From the NCBI GenBank assembly GCA_902464565.1, contig CABQJV010000010.1, forward strand, positions 1 through 55,035: DNA of 55,035 nucleotides, in the 5' to 3' direction. The DNA comes from an uncultured Collinsella sp. (GTDB lineage Bacteria > Actinomycetota > Coriobacteriia > Coriobacteriales > Coriobacteriaceae). Positions 40,844-50,997 of this stretch are shown here, piece by piece. A program made the position numbers and the translations under genes. Every line of letters begins with the position of its first letter. The stretch's first letter is position 1. The notes under the pieces are model-generated. The model had not been told where the DNA came from and ran no database searches. It saw only the letters and a program-made list of their open reading frames with translations.

Positions 40844-42109
40844 CTAGGCGGTCGGTGCGTTCCTAAACGTGTAGTTGCCCGGAGAGCGCACATTGATATA
40901 GGTTACGCCCTCTACCTGCGAAAGCAGCTTGGTCACGATACGTTCTTTCTTGGCGATATCGTCCGAATCGCCCAGCGACACCTCGACGCCGTTGTCGAGA
41001 TTTGCCGAGATAGCCTCAACGGAAGGCGTGGAAATATCCTTCACCTGGCACAAGAACTCGCTCGAAAAGCCGCGTGCGTAATCCAGGCCGGCCTTGACGG
41101 CCTTGGAGCTCACCGCCCGACCCGAAACCGGTGCGACATCGGCCGAGACATCAGTCAACAGCACGGCGCCGTAGTGCTTGGCAAGCGCCAGGGCCGCATC
41201 GATGCCAGTCAGGGTGTTGGCACCCTCCCCCGATGTAATGACGTTCCCCTGGTCGTCCACCTCGACAGACGTCGACAGCGGAGCGATCCAGGTGTCATCG
41301 TCTCCGATAGCCCAGGCAAGGTCGTCGGAGCTGATATATGCAATGGCGATAACTTTACGCTCCGTCGGCGTGATGATAAGCGTATGGGGAAACTGGCGCT
41401 GGACATCCACGCCCGAGACCCACGGGTTTTGCTTGAGGCCCTCGGTAATCTGATCGGGATCCACGTTAAAGAGCGACGTGTTCTCGGGAAGACTGATGAG
41501 CTGCATGGCGTCGTGCTTGGTCACATGCTCGCTGCCATGAATCTGAATATCGGTGGCGGCGAACAGGCCAGAGTTGCTGACGACGATGGCAATAATGGCA
41601 AGTAAGGCCACGGCTGCCAGGATACCGCCCGCGATCTTGCCCTTACCCTTGATGGCAGAAGCGGCGTCGGTCGCCTTACCCGCCATGGCACCGAGCGATG
41701 ACAGAGGATTGAGGCCCTTTTTTGCCGAAGACGCCTTGGCGGCGGGTACCGATGTCAGCGAACGCGGCTTAGCGCCAGGCAACGTACGACCGGCATGCGG
41801 CGCACGAGCTCCCAGCGAAGGCCTGGGCGTCGCCATGGGTCGGGAGGTCTTGGTGCCCATCGCCGGCTTGGGCGTCACCGAAGGACGCGGAGCCGGACGA
41901 CTCGTCTTTTTAGAAGCGGGGCGTCCTCCCAGCTGCGAGCCGACGACCGGGCGCTTGGCAGGACGAACGGGCCCAACAGACTTGGAGGGCATGGCGGGCT
42001 TATGTTGAGGCTGGGCAGGTGCGCCGGAACGCCCTCCGGCGCGGCGGAAGGTTGGTTTCGATGCTCTAGAAGCCGAGGAATTTAACTTCCGGTCTGAGCT
42101 CGATGCCAT
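40844..42109 (-). CDS. ftsQ: Cell division protein FtsQ
   Basis: A 421-residue FtsQ/DivIB. The N-terminal 155 residues are cytoplasmic, disordered and very rich in Pro, Arg, Lys and Ser. One transmembrane helix (161-179) follows, then the POTRA domain (about 186-255, ATDIQIHGSEHVTKHDAMQL) and the FtsQ beta domain with NPWVSGVDVQRQFPHTLIITPTER. It scaffolds FtsB/FtsL and activates FtsWI. ATG at 42109 follows GGGAGGCGT and lies 44 bases inside the end of murB. Confidence 0.9.
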   Translation of the reverse strand: MASSSDRKLNSSASRASKPTFRRAGGRSGAPAQPQHKPAMPSKSVGPVRPAKRPVVGSQLGGRPASKKTSRPAPRPSVTPKPAMGTKTSRPMATPRPSLGARAPHAGRTLPGAKPRSLTSVPAAKASSAKKGLNPLSSLGAMAGKATDAASAIKGKGKIAGGILAAVALLAIIAIVVSNSGLFAATDIQIHGSEHVTKHDAMQLISLPENTSLFNVDPDQITEGLKQNPWVSGVDVQRQFPHTLIITPTERKVIAIAYISSDDLAWAIGDDDTWIAPLSTSVEVDDQGNVITSGEGANTLTGIDAALALAKHYGAVLLTDVSADVAPVSGRAVSSKAVKAGLDYARGFSSEFLCQVKDISTPSVEAISANLDNGVEVSLGDSDDIAKKERIVTKLLSQVEGVTYINVRSPGNYTFRNAPTA

Positions 42110-42977
42110 ACGCCTCCCTCACCTTTCCGTGCACATGCCTGATAACCGCGGCCACGTCATCGGCCGAGGCGGTTCCGTTATTAACGATAAAATTAGCGTG
42201 TACGGGCGAAACTTCCGCACCGCCAACCGAAAAACCCTTTAATCCACAATCCTCAATCAACTTGCCCACGCTTGCATCGGGCGGGTTGCGAAAGACCGAT
42301 CCGCAGGATGCACGGCCCATGGGCTGCGTGCGCTTGCGGCGCGTCAGGTACCGCTCCATACGCTCGCGAATGTCGGCCTTGGACGCGGGTTTGAGCTTGA
42401 GCACGCACTCGAGAATGATCTCGTTACGCGGCAAGCTGCACTCGCGATACCCCCAAGCGATCTCGGACCCTGCATAGTGCTTTATACCGGACGCCGGATC
42501 AAACGTGACCACGTCCTCGATAAGAGAGCCGATCCACTCGGTCCGCGTACCTGCGTTCATGGACACGGCGCCGCCGACCGAACCGGGAATACCGACCGCG
42601 AACTCAAGGCCCGAAAGCCCGCGCGACAAGGCGTCGTTGACCAAACGCGCGAACATCACGCCCGCACCAACGGTCAGCGTGCAGCCGTCCTCGGCAACAA
42701 CCGTGCGCTGAAACTCACGTCCCAGCGAAATAACGGCGCCGCGATAACCGGCATCGGCAACAAGCAGATTGGACCCCTTGCCGATAATCACCCACGGCAC
42801 CTGCTCGCGGTCGAGCACCGCCACGGCGCGACGCAGGGCATGGTAGCTATGGCACGTCACAAAGAGGTCGGCCTTGCCACCGATACGATAGCTTGTATGG
42901 CGTGCAAGACGTTCGTCCTCGACCACGTCCGTGTCGATCATGCCCGAAAGCGCCATGACGGCGTTAAAGAGACCCAT
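42066..42977 (-). CDS. murB: UDP-N-acetylenolpyruvoylglucosamine reductase
   Basis: A 303-residue FAD enzyme that reduces UDP-GlcNAc-enolpyruvate to UDP-MurNAc. The type II pattern is visible: HTSYRIGGKADLFV, IIGKGSNLLVADAGYRG, GIPGSVGGAVSMNAG, GRASCGSVFRNP with the catalytic serine, and HANFIVNNGTA. The start at 42977 is six bases after murC; a later ATG (MIDTDVVEDERL) is possible because no strong ribosome site precedes the first. Overlaps ftsQ. Confidence 0.93.
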   Translation of the reverse strand: MGLFNAVMALSGMIDTDVVEDERLARHTSYRIGGKADLFVTCHSYHALRRAVAVLDREQVPWVIIGKGSNLLVADAGYRGAVISLGREFQRTVVAEDGCTLTVGAGVMFARLVNDALSRGLSGLEFAVGIPGSVGGAVSMNAGTRTEWIGSLIEDVVTFDPASGIKHYAGSEIAWGYRECSLPRNEIILECVLKLKPASKADIRERMERYLTRRKRTQPMGRASCGSVFRNPPDASVGKLIEDCGLKGFSVGGAEVSPVHANFIVNNGTASADDVAAVIRHVHGKVREAYGIELRPEVKFLGF

Positions 42978-42982
42978 GGGGT

Positions 42983-44401
42983 TTAAGCGTCTTTCTTGGC
43001 AGTCAGATACTCGATGAACTCGGGGCCGACGGTCGTAACGTCACCGGCACCCATGGTGAGCAGCAGATCACCCTCGCCCACGAGCTTCTCAAGCTCCTGG
43101 TTGAGCTCAAGACGGCTGGAGCAGTACACGACCTCCTTGCCGGGGTGCTTAGCGCGAACGGTATCTGCGAGCATCTTGGAGGTAACGCCCGGAATCGGCA
43201 TCTCGCCGGCGGAGAACACATCGATCAGCAGCAGCTTATCGGCGTTGGCAAAAGCATCGGCAAAGTCATCGCACAGAGCCTGCAGGCGCGAATAGCGGTG
43301 CGGCTGGAACACGACGTCGACATGCTTGTAGCCCAGCGAAGAGGCAGCAGCGAGCGTCGCCTTGATCTCGGTGGGATGATGGCCGTAATCGTCAACCACC
43401 GTGATGCCGTCGATATCGCCCACGTGGGTAAAGCGACGGCGGACACCCTCAAAACTCGAAAGTGCCTTAGCGGCGGCGTCGATATCGAGACCCAGGACAT
43501 GGGCGACGGTCAAGACGGCCGTGGCGTTGAGCATGTTGTGACGACCGGGGTTGCTCTTAATCTCGACAGCGTGCTCGGTGCCGTCCTCAAAGCGAACGAT
43601 AAAGTCGCTCTGGATGCCCTTGACATCCGGATGCACGCAGACGATGTCGTTGTTCTCGGCAAAGCCATAGGAAAGCACATGACGGCCCGTCGACTTGGCG
43701 AGCTCGACCAGATGCGGGTCCTCGCCACAAACGATGACGGTACCGCTCTCTCCAACCAGGCCCATAAACTTGGCAAAGGTGGCCTCGATCTCCTCGATGC
43801 CCGAGTAATGATCGAGATGGTCGGCCTCGACGTTGGTCACGATGACCACGTTGGGGTTCAGGAACAGGAACGAGCTGTCGGACTCGTCGGCCTCGGCGAC
43901 AAAATAGTCGCCCGAGCCGTTCTTGCCGTTGGTGTCGTAGCCCTCGACAATGCCACCGATCAGGAAGCTGGGGTCCAGACCCATGCGGTCGAGCATGGTG
44001 GCGCACATCGAAGAGGTCGTGGTCTTGCCGTGAGTACCGGCGACGGCGACGGTGGTGTAGCCGTGACCCAGGGCCGAGAGCATCTTGGCACGGGGCCACA
44101 CGGGAATACCGAGCTCGCGGGCACGCACGAGCTCGGGGTTGGACTCGGGAATAGCAGTGGAGACCACAACCACGTCGGGCTTGACCTCGTCGATCGTCGC
44201 AGCCTCGTGGCCCACGTGGACCTTCACGCCGGCGCGGGTAAGCTGGCGAATATAGCGCGACGTCTTAAGGTCGGAACCGGTAACGGTATAACCGCGCTCG
44301 TGCAGGACGAGGGCGATGCCGCTCATGCCGGCGCCGCCGATACCGATAAAGTGGGCGCTCTTGAACTCGGGCGCGGAGGTTGCAGTCTGGGAATCAGCCA
44401 T
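42983..44401 (-). CDS. murC: UDP-N-acetylmuramate-L-alanine ligase
   Basis: A 472-residue Mur ligase that adds L-Ala to UDP-MurNAc. The Rossmann start FIGIGGAGMSGIA is at about 18-30, and the P-loop AGTHGKTTT at 121-129. ADESDSSF, DDYGHHPTEI and FQPHRYSR are MurC-typical. ATG at 44401 gives the usual start; the frame is open to a GTG at 44428 that has no ribosome site of its own. It lies between murG and murB. Confidence 0.95.
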   Translation of the reverse strand: MADSQTATSAPEFKSAHFIGIGGAGMSGIALVLHERGYTVTGSDLKTSRYIRQLTRAGVKVHVGHEAATIDEVKPDVVVVSTAIPESNPELVRARELGIPVWPRAKMLSALGHGYTTVAVAGTHGKTTTSSMCATMLDRMGLDPSFLIGGIVEGYDTNGKNGSGDYFVAEADESDSSFLFLNPNVVIVTNVEADHLDHYSGIEEIEATFAKFMGLVGESGTVIVCGEDPHLVELAKSTGRHVLSYGFAENNDIVCVHPDVKGIQSDFIVRFEDGTEHAVEIKSNPGRHNMLNATAVLTVAHVLGLDIDAAAKALSSFEGVRRRFTHVGDIDGITVVDDYGHHPTEIKATLAAASSLGYKHVDVVFQPHRYSRLQALCDDFADAFANADKLLLIDVFSAGEMPIPGVTSKMLADTVRAKHPGKEVVYCSSRLELNQELEKLVGEGDLLLTMGAGDVTTVGPEFIEYLTAKKDA

Positions 44402-44498
44402 GTGCTCGTGTACTCCTTGCGTAAACACTGCCTGTAACCCGTTAACTGTACCGCACCTACCGCATTCGCGCGAGGGCGACCGGCGATATCCCGTCTAA

Positions 44499-45614
44499 CT
44501 AACGCAATCCCTCTACCGCGTCGGCCAAAAGTGCGGCGGCACGGTCCTGGGCCAAGCCACGCGCCGCCTGCCGCATGGCATCACGCGCCGCAGCGTCATC
44601 GATCAGGTGCAGCAGCTCCTCGGCAAATGCAGGGGCATCGATATCGGCATCGGGGCAAAGCACGCCGGCACCGGCATCGACCAGGTAACGCGCATTCGTG
44701 GTCTGGTGGTCGGCCGTGGCGTGCGGATACGGCACGAGCACCGAGGGCACGGCAAGCGCGGCAATCTCTGCCACGCTCGAGGCACCGGAACGCGAGAGCA
44801 CCAAATCGGCCGCGGCCAGCATATCGCCCATGTTGTCGATGTAGGGCTGGACACGATAGCGCTTCGCCTCCTCGGGCGTCAGCGCCAAAGCGCGCTCGGT
44901 CTCCTCAAAGCCGTCGGCACCCGTCGAATGCAAAATGTAGAGATTCTCGCGGGTCAGCAGCTCACTCTTGAGCGAGGCAACGCGCTCGTTGAGATGCTGA
45001 GCACCGAGCGAACCACCAAAGACGAGCAGAAGCGTCGCGTCCTCGGGCACACCGAGCGTCTTGCGACCGCGGGCGCGATCGCCCTCGATCACCGAACGAC
45101 GCACGGGATTGCCCGTCATGAGCACATGGTCGGAGTCGCCCTCGCGCTCAAAGACCGCGCGGGCCGCAGGTACCGAAATGCACACGCGGGCGGCATGTGA
45201 GTTCATCATCTTATTGGCCAGACCCGGAACAGAGTTCTGCTCGTGCAGCAGATACGGAACGCCGGCGCCCTTGCACCAACCCAGCAGCGGGACCTCAACG
45301 TAAGCACCAAAGCCGATGGCGGCATCGGGCTTACCGACCTTTGAGAAGTGACTGGCAAGCGCACGCTTCGCCTTGTTGACGCGCCACAGCGAGGTCAGCG
45401 CCGTCCAGGGACGGGAGCGATCGAAGCCCGTGACCGTGATGGGCACAAAATCGAATCCGGCCTCGGGAACCAGACGACCCTCGAGTTTGCGCGACTGGCC
45501 CACGAACACAACGTGATGACCGCGGTCACGCAGCTCCTCGGCCAAGGCGAGCGCGGGGTTGATATGTCCTGCCGTGCCGCCAGCTGCAATAGCAACGGTC
45601 ATCTTATCGGTCAT
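44499..45614 (-). CDS. murG: Lipid II synthase MurG
   Basis: A 371-residue GT28 glycosyltransferase that transfers GlcNAc from UDP-GlcNAc to lipid I on the inner membrane face. The GGTAGHINPALALAEEL loop near residue 12, HEQNSVPGLANK, GGSLGAQHLN and SRSGASSVAEIAALAVPSVLVPYP (donor site) are seen. ATG at 45614 overlaps the end of ftsW by 11 bases, after AAGGGATT. Confidence 0.96.
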   Translation of the reverse strand: MTDKMTVAIAAGGTAGHINPALALAEELRDRGHHVVFVGQSRKLEGRLVPEAGFDFVPITVTGFDRSRPWTALTSLWRVNKAKRALASHFSKVGKPDAAIGFGAYVEVPLLGWCKGAGVPYLLHEQNSVPGLANKMMNSHAARVCISVPAARAVFEREGDSDHVLMTGNPVRRSVIEGDRARGRKTLGVPEDATLLLVFGGSLGAQHLNERVASLKSELLTRENLYILHSTGADGFEETERALALTPEEAKRYRVQPYIDNMGDMLAAADLVLSRSGASSVAEIAALAVPSVLVPYPHATADHQTTNARYLVDAGAGVLCPDADIDAPAFAEELLHLIDDAAARDAMRQAARGLAQDRAAALLADAVEGLR

Positions 45615-47130
45615 GGTAATCCCTTCGTACACGCGGCCCCTGGTCATCGGTGCGCAAACGCGCCGACGGGTCCGAATTCAAATCGATTCGATTATATCCG
45701 CCGCCCGCATTGCGAGGAGTGGGGCGCTGCGGACGACCTTGCGGCGCCGTTCGCTGACGCGGACGGGCCGCCGGCTCGGTCGCAGAGCCATCCAGAACAG
45801 TAAAGCCGTTACGCGAAGATCGCTCGCCGCGCACGTGGGGCACGCCGGCGGTACTCTCATCCATAACGGCAAAGCTCTCGCGGCGACGATCGTACTCATC
45901 GCGACGGGCGCTCTCATACGAAACGCGCAGGATCAGACCGGCGAGCATAAGCGACACGATAATCGACGAGCCGCCGTAGCTAATAAACGGCAGCGGCTTG
46001 CCCGTCATGGGAAACACATTGAGAATGCCCAGCGCGTTGATCAAAAACTGCACCGCAAGGATGGCCGCGGAACCCGATGCCATAAGTGCTCCGCGACGGT
46101 CGGTCGCCTGCTCGGCAATGCGAAACGCCGAGTAGATCAGCATCGCAAACACCAAGAAGAACAGCACGGTTCCGATAAAGCCAACTTCCTCGCCGATGAT
46201 AGCCAAGATGTAGTCGTTATGCGCCTCGGGCAAATACGAGTACTTCATGGTGGAGTTGCCGATACCGCGACCGAACAGGCCGCCCGAGGCAAACGCCATG
46301 ATGGCAAGCGTGGCCTGATAGCCGTCGCCATATTCGTCTGCCCAAGGATTCCAAGCAACCTCGACACGCGTCATACGATACGGCTCGGCGATAAGGGCAA
46401 TCGCAATGACGGCGATGCCGGCAACGACCGTCCAAACGATATATTTGGGGTCCAATCCCGCAAACAACGCCATGCACATGAGGGTCAGCAAGATGATCAA
46501 GACGGTGCCAAAATCGGGCTGAACAAAGATCAGAAAGAGCGAAATGCCCAGGTAGACGCCCATGTTGCGAAGAAACTCGTTGATGTTGCCGCCGGGCGAA
46601 AAGATGCGGTCGAGCATGATGGCCGAATACGCGATGGCGAACGGCTTTAAAAACTCAGACGGCTGGAACTGAATACCGGCGATGTTGAGCCAGCGCGTGG
46701 CGCCACGACTGCCGCCACCCATAAAGAACACCAGAACCAGTAGCCCTATCATGCCCATGAGGAAGATCCTGAGCACGTCTTCCCCAAACCAACTGTCCGG
46801 CAAGACGCGCACGATGGCAACCATAGCCAGCACGCCAACTCCGGCAAACGCGGCCTGTCGAAACAGGAAAAACGTCGCCGTACCATTCTCGTGCAGTGCC
46901 TCGACCGAAGATGCCGAGTACACCATCAGCAAGCCAAAGCAAACCAAGCTAAACAGGCAAGCCATAAATATCAAACGGGGGCGCATGATGCGGGCGGGGA
47001 CGCCGGCAATATAGCGCTCACCGAACGTCTGCCCGCCGCGTCCGGAACGCGGCGTGCTACGCAGCGAGGAAGCACGGTCCGAGTCGGGCCTCCTCATATC
47101 ACTTCGGGGGCTCTCCTCTCTCACCGGCAA
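45604..47130 (-). CDS. ftsW: Septal peptidoglycan polymerase FtsW
   Basis: A 508-residue SEDS glycosyltransferase with about ten membrane helices between residues 50 and 400. Family motifs are GGSRGATRWLNIAGIQFQPSEFLKPF, FVQPDFGTVLI, YLPEAHNDYILAIIGEE and PFISYGGSS. It polymerises lipid II at the septum together with FtsI. A 45-residue basic N-terminus and about 100-residue Arg/Pro-rich cytoplasmic tail are longer than in most FtsW proteins. Confidence 0.95.
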   Translation of the reverse strand: MPVREESPRSDMRRPDSDRASSLRSTPRSGRGGQTFGERYIAGVPARIMRPRLIFMACLFSLVCFGLLMVYSASSVEALHENGTATFFLFRQAAFAGVGVLAMVAIVRVLPDSWFGEDVLRIFLMGMIGLLVLVFFMGGGSRGATRWLNIAGIQFQPSEFLKPFAIAYSAIMLDRIFSPGGNINEFLRNMGVYLGISLFLIFVQPDFGTVLIILLTLMCMALFAGLDPKYIVWTVVAGIAVIAIALIAEPYRMTRVEVAWNPWADEYGDGYQATLAIMAFASGGLFGRGIGNSTMKYSYLPEAHNDYILAIIGEEVGFIGTVLFFLVFAMLIYSAFRIAEQATDRRGALMASGSAAILAVQFLINALGILNVFPMTGKPLPFISYGGSSIIVSLMLAGLILRVSYESARRDEYDRRRESFAVMDESTAGVPHVRGERSSRNGFTVLDGSATEPAARPRQRTAPQGRPQRPTPRNAGGGYNRIDLNSDPSARLRTDDQGPRVRRDYHDR

Positions 47131-47133
47131 CCC

Positions 47134-48540
47134 CTATTCCGTTTGCGATTTCGCTGCTGCGGCAAGCTGGGCAACGTAGTCCTTAAACACGCGACCGCGC
47201 TCCTCGTAGCCCGAGAACTCGTCGAACGAAGAGCAGGCGGGCGAAAGCAGGATCACGTCGCCGCGGCTCGAGAGCGAGCGGGCAACGTCAACGGCATCGC
47301 GCAGATCATCGGCCTGGGCGATATCCACGTCACCATCGACATCGGCCTCGTCCATAGCGGCGGTAAAGCGCTCGCGCGCATCGCCAAAGCAAACGACCGA
47401 GCGCACGTTGTCCATAACGACGCGGGCAAAGTCCGCAAGCGGCGTACCCTTATCGTGACCGCCGAGCAGCAAGATCACGTCGTCATCGGGAAACGCCGTC
47501 AGGGCCTTTTCGACCGCATCGGTGTTCGTTGCCTTGGAATCGTTAACGTAGCGCACGCCATCGATCTCGCCGCAGGGTTCAACGCGGTGCTCCAGCGGCT
47601 GGAACGATGCCAAACCGCGGCAAATGCCCTCGGGATCGGCACCGACGGCCAGAGCAGCCGTGGCGGCGCATAAGGCATTGATGACATTGTGATGGCCCGA
47701 GATCTTGAGCTCAGACGTGGCGACAAGCTGAGTCTCGACGCCCTTCAGGCGCACGACCATCTTGCCGTCGCGCACAAAGGCGGCGTCTGCACCCTCGGGC
47801 TCGTCAAAAGCGACCTTGCAGATGCGGCGACCCGGTGTGTAGATGTACTCATCGAACTCATGGATGCCGGCATCCTCGACGTCGATAACCACGAGGTCGT
47901 CATCGACCATATTCTCGAACAACTTGATCTTGGCAAGCGCATAGTTCTTGTGGCTCTTGTGCCAGCCCAGGTGGTCGGGCGTGATGTTGAGCAGCACCGC
48001 CACGCGAGGATGAAGCTCGGCGGTCGTCGCAATCTGATAACTCGACAGCTCGGCCACAAACCACTCATTGTGTGCGCGGCCGTCGATCTCGTTCACCGGC
48101 GGCTCGCCGATATTGCCGACGGCCACGCTGGCTTCACCGGCGGCCTTGAGCAAATAATCGGTCAGCGACGTGGTAGTTGTCTTGCCATTGGTGCCCGTGA
48201 TGGTGATCCAATTTTGGGGAGACAGGCGATAGGCAAACTCGGGCTCGCCCATAATCTGAGCGGCATGCTCACGCCCGGCCTTAAAGAAGGCCGAGAACTC
48301 CGAGATACCCGGGCATGTCACGCACACGTCATAGGCACCCTCGACCTGCTCGGTGCCGTAGACAAACGACGCGCCCTGCGCCTCGAGCGCACGTGTGGCG
48401 TCATTGGGCTCGGAGGTACCGCCGCCATACACGGTCGTGGCGCTCACGCGCTCGGGGTGAGCCAACGCCCAACGGGCGACATCGAGACCGGATTTACCCT
48501 GCCCCAAAACAAGCAGGCTAAAGACATCAGCAAGAGGCAT
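47134..48540 (-). CDS. murD: UDP-N-acetylmuramoyl-L-alanine-D-glutamate ligase
   Basis: A 468-residue Mur ligase that adds D-Glu. The P-loop GTNGKTTTT is at residues 116-124; AVGNIGEPP, ELSSYQI, NITPDHLGWH and VNDSKATNTDAV are MurD-typical, as is the end with LLSPACSSFDEFSGYEERG. It is three bases upstream of ftsW and ten bases after mraY. Confidence 0.95.
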   Translation of the reverse strand: MPLADVFSLLVLGQGKSGLDVARWALAHPERVSATTVYGGGTSEPNDATRALEAQGASFVYGTEQVEGAYDVCVTCPGISEFSAFFKAGREHAAQIMGEPEFAYRLSPQNWITITGTNGKTTTTSLTDYLLKAAGEASVAVGNIGEPPVNEIDGRAHNEWFVAELSSYQIATTAELHPRVAVLLNITPDHLGWHKSHKNYALAKIKLFENMVDDDLVVIDVEDAGIHEFDEYIYTPGRRICKVAFDEPEGADAAFVRDGKMVVRLKGVETQLVATSELKISGHHNVINALCAATAALAVGADPEGICRGLASFQPLEHRVEPCGEIDGVRYVNDSKATNTDAVEKALTAFPDDDVILLLGGHDKGTPLADFARVVMDNVRSVVCFGDARERFTAAMDEADVDGDVDIAQADDLRDAVDVARSLSSRGDVILLSPACSSFDEFSGYEERGRVFKDYVAQLAAAAKSQTE

Positions 48541-48549
48541 GAAAGACCA

Positions 48550-49569
48550 CTATCCCAACTGGAAGAACAGGGCGAGGCCAACGGCGCCAAAGGCCGCGGC
48601 GATAATCCAAAAACGGATAACGACCTTGGTCTCGGCCCAGCCCTTCTTTTCGAAATGATGATGGATGGGCGCCATAAGGAAGACGCGCTTGTGCGTAAAG
48701 TGGAAATAGACGACCTGGATCATAACCGACAGGGTCTCGACGATAAACAAACCGCCGATGATGAGGGAAACGACTTCGGTGTTGGTAATGATGGAGGTGC
48801 AGGCAAAAGCGGCACCCAGGGCAAGCGAGCCGGTATCGCCCATAAAGATGCTCGCCGGGTAGCAGTTGAACCACAAAAAGCCCAGGCAGGCACCGGCGCA
48901 CGCCGTGCAGAAGATGGACAGGTTCACGTCACCGTGCAAAAACGCCATGGCGGCCATGGCGAGCATGGCGATCATGGAAGTGCCGCCGGCAAGGCCGTCC
49001 AGACCATCGGTCAGGTTCACGGCATTGGAAAGACCAGCGATCATCAGCCAGCAAAATACAATGTAGAGCCACGGGAACGAAAGGCCGCAGATGGTGGTCG
49101 AAAGAACACCGAGGTCAATCGTCAGGCCGCCGGGAAAACGAATCTCGGGGGCGACGCCGCACCAATTGACGGCGAGCACGGTAAAAGTGACGCAGATGAT
49201 GGTCAGACCGATCATCTTGGCGTGAGGCGTCAGGCCGAGTGAGCGACCATGCGTGACGGATGTCAGGTCATCGATGAGACCCAGAACGCCGGTGGCAAGC
49301 GTGGCAAGCAGCACGAGCACGAGCTCGGTGGTGAGCTTGCCCATCAGCAGGCAGGTCAGCGAGATCGCGACAAGGATGATGACGCCGCCCATGGTCGGCG
49401 TACCCTGTTTAATCAAATGACGCTTGGGGCCGTCGGCTCGAACCTGTTGGCCGATACCCTCGACCTTCAGCAGCTTGATCCACCACGGCATAAGCAGCAG
49501 CGCAATGGCGGCAGCGATGCCAAGTCCCAAAAAGGCCTGATACGTAGGATACGAGGGATTGCCGAACAT
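48550..49569 (-). CDS. mraY: Phospho-MurNAc-pentapeptide transferase MraY
   Basis: A 339-residue membrane enzyme with about ten helices that attaches phospho-MurNAc-pentapeptide to undecaprenyl phosphate, making lipid I. Conserved residues lie in GTPTMGGVIIL, GLIDD, NAVNLTDGLDGLAGG, ASIFMGDTGSLALG and the cytoplasmic MAPIHHHFEKKGW. It begins three bases after the murF stop codon. Confidence 0.96.
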   Translation of the reverse strand: MFGNPSYPTYQAFLGLGIAAAIALLLMPWWIKLLKVEGIGQQVRADGPKRHLIKQGTPTMGGVIILVAISLTCLLMGKLTTELVLVLLATLATGVLGLIDDLTSVTHGRSLGLTPHAKMIGLTIICVTFTVLAVNWCGVAPEIRFPGGLTIDLGVLSTTICGLSFPWLYIVFCWLMIAGLSNAVNLTDGLDGLAGGTSMIAMLAMAAMAFLHGDVNLSIFCTACAGACLGFLWFNCYPASIFMGDTGSLALGAAFACTSIITNTEVVSLIIGGLFIVETLSVMIQVVYFHFTHKRVFLMAPIHHHFEKKGWAETKVVIRFWIIAAAFGAVGLALFFQLG

Positions 49570-49572
49570 GGG

Positions 49573-50997
49573 CTAGCACACACCTTCCACAAAGCGGTCG
49601 AGCTCAACAAAACGGGAACCCTTGACCAGTACAACATCATGATTTTCAAGCGCGCCGCCCATGCGGTCGAGCACCTGCTGATAATCGGAGAACACCTGGA
49701 TGCGGTCCTCATCCATACCCATCATACGTGCGGCATCGGCCATGAGCTGAGCCAGCTCGCCGCCGACGCACGCGAGCATGTCGAGCTTCTTGGCGGCGGC
49801 ATAGGCGCCCACGAGCTCATGCATGCGGGGAGCCTCGTCGCCCATCTCGCCCATCTCGCCCAGGATCGCCATGCGCGAACCGTCACATGAAAGCGAGCAC
49901 AGCAAATCGAGGCCGGCAGCCATAGACTCGGCACTGGCGTTATAGGAGTCGTCGATGATGCGCGCTCCGCTCTTGGCGCGCTTGATCTCCTGGCGGTGGC
50001 CGGTGATCGTAAGACCCCTAAAGGCAGCATCGATCTGCTCGGGCGTCACGCCCAGACGATAGGCGACCGCGGCGGCCTTGACGGCATTGGGCACGGACTG
50101 CACGCCGGGAATGGCCAGCATGGTATCGACCGTGTCGCCCTGACCAAAGTCGAGCGTAAAGACCGGATGGCCCTCGTCGTCGACGCGAATGTCGCGTGCG
50201 CGGACCTCGTCGTCGTCCGAGACACCGGCCAGCATCACGTCAATACCCGCAGGCTGGGCGAACGTATCGCGAATGAACGGCGTAAAGTCGTCCTCGCCGC
50301 CCAACACCAGCAACGGCGAGAAGTCGCCGGCGGCGCACATGCCCTGGACAATCTCGGACTTGGCGCGGGCGATGTTCTCGCGGCTGCCCAGAATACCGAT
50401 ATGGGAGGTTCCAATCTTGCTCACGATGGCAAGATTGGGGTTGGCAGACTGGGACAGGCGCTCAATCTCATGAAAATGGTTCATGCCCATCTCGAGCACC
50501 AGAACCTCGGTATCGGCCGGAGCGGAAAGCACCGTGAGCGGCATGCCGATCAGGTTGTTGAAATTGCCCTTCGTGGCCCAGACGCGATAACGCTTGGCGA
50601 GCACGGCGGCGAGCACGTCCTTGGTCGTCGTCTTGCCAATCGAACCGGTAATGCCGACGACCAGGCAGCCAAGCTCCAAGCGATATACATGCGCCAGGCG
50701 CAGCAAGAACTCCTCGGGGTCGTCGGTCAGCAAGATGGCGCATCCCTTGTCCTGCGCCAGCGAAACCAGCTCGGCATCGGGTTCGCGCGTCATCACGACG
50801 GCACCGGCACCCGACTCGATGGCACGGGAGGCAAAATCGTTGCCGTCGACCTTTTCGCCGGGGAAGGCGACAAAGATCGTCCCCTCCTCGACCTGACGCG
50901 AGTCGATAACGCACCCGCGGCATACCCGATCGACTTCTTCCGTCACGGTTCGGGCCCCCGTTGAGGCCGCGAGGTTGTTGACGGCGATCTCTATCAT
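49573..50997 (-). CDS. murF: UDP-MurNAc-tripeptide-D-alanyl-D-alanine ligase
   Basis: A 474-residue Mur ligase that adds D-Ala-D-Ala. The P-loop GITGSIGKTTT is at residues 115-125; NFNNLIGMPLTVL, VLEMGMNHFHEI and DDSYNASAESM are MurF-typical. It is not MurE: those N-terminal and meso-DAP (DNPR) motifs are lacking. It follows ftsI with a 125-base gap that has no room for murE. ATG at 50997 follows GGGGAGCTGCA. Confidence 0.95.
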   Translation of the reverse strand: MIEIAVNNLAASTGARTVTEEVDRVCRGCVIDSRQVEEGTIFVAFPGEKVDGNDFASRAIESGAGAVVMTREPDAELVSLAQDKGCAILLTDDPEEFLLRLAHVYRLELGCLVVGITGSIGKTTTKDVLAAVLAKRYRVWATKGNFNNLIGMPLTVLSAPADTEVLVLEMGMNHFHEIERLSQSANPNLAIVSKIGTSHIGILGSRENIARAKSEIVQGMCAAGDFSPLLVLGGEDDFTPFIRDTFAQPAGIDVMLAGVSDDDEVRARDIRVDDEGHPVFTLDFGQGDTVDTMLAIPGVQSVPNAVKAAAVAYRLGVTPEQIDAAFRGLTITGHRQEIKRAKSGARIIDDSYNASAESMAAGLDLLCSLSCDGSRMAILGEMGEMGDEAPRMHELVGAYAAAKKLDMLACVGGELAQLMADAARMMGMDEDRIQVFSDYQQVLDRMGGALENHDVVLVKGSRFVELDRFVEGVC

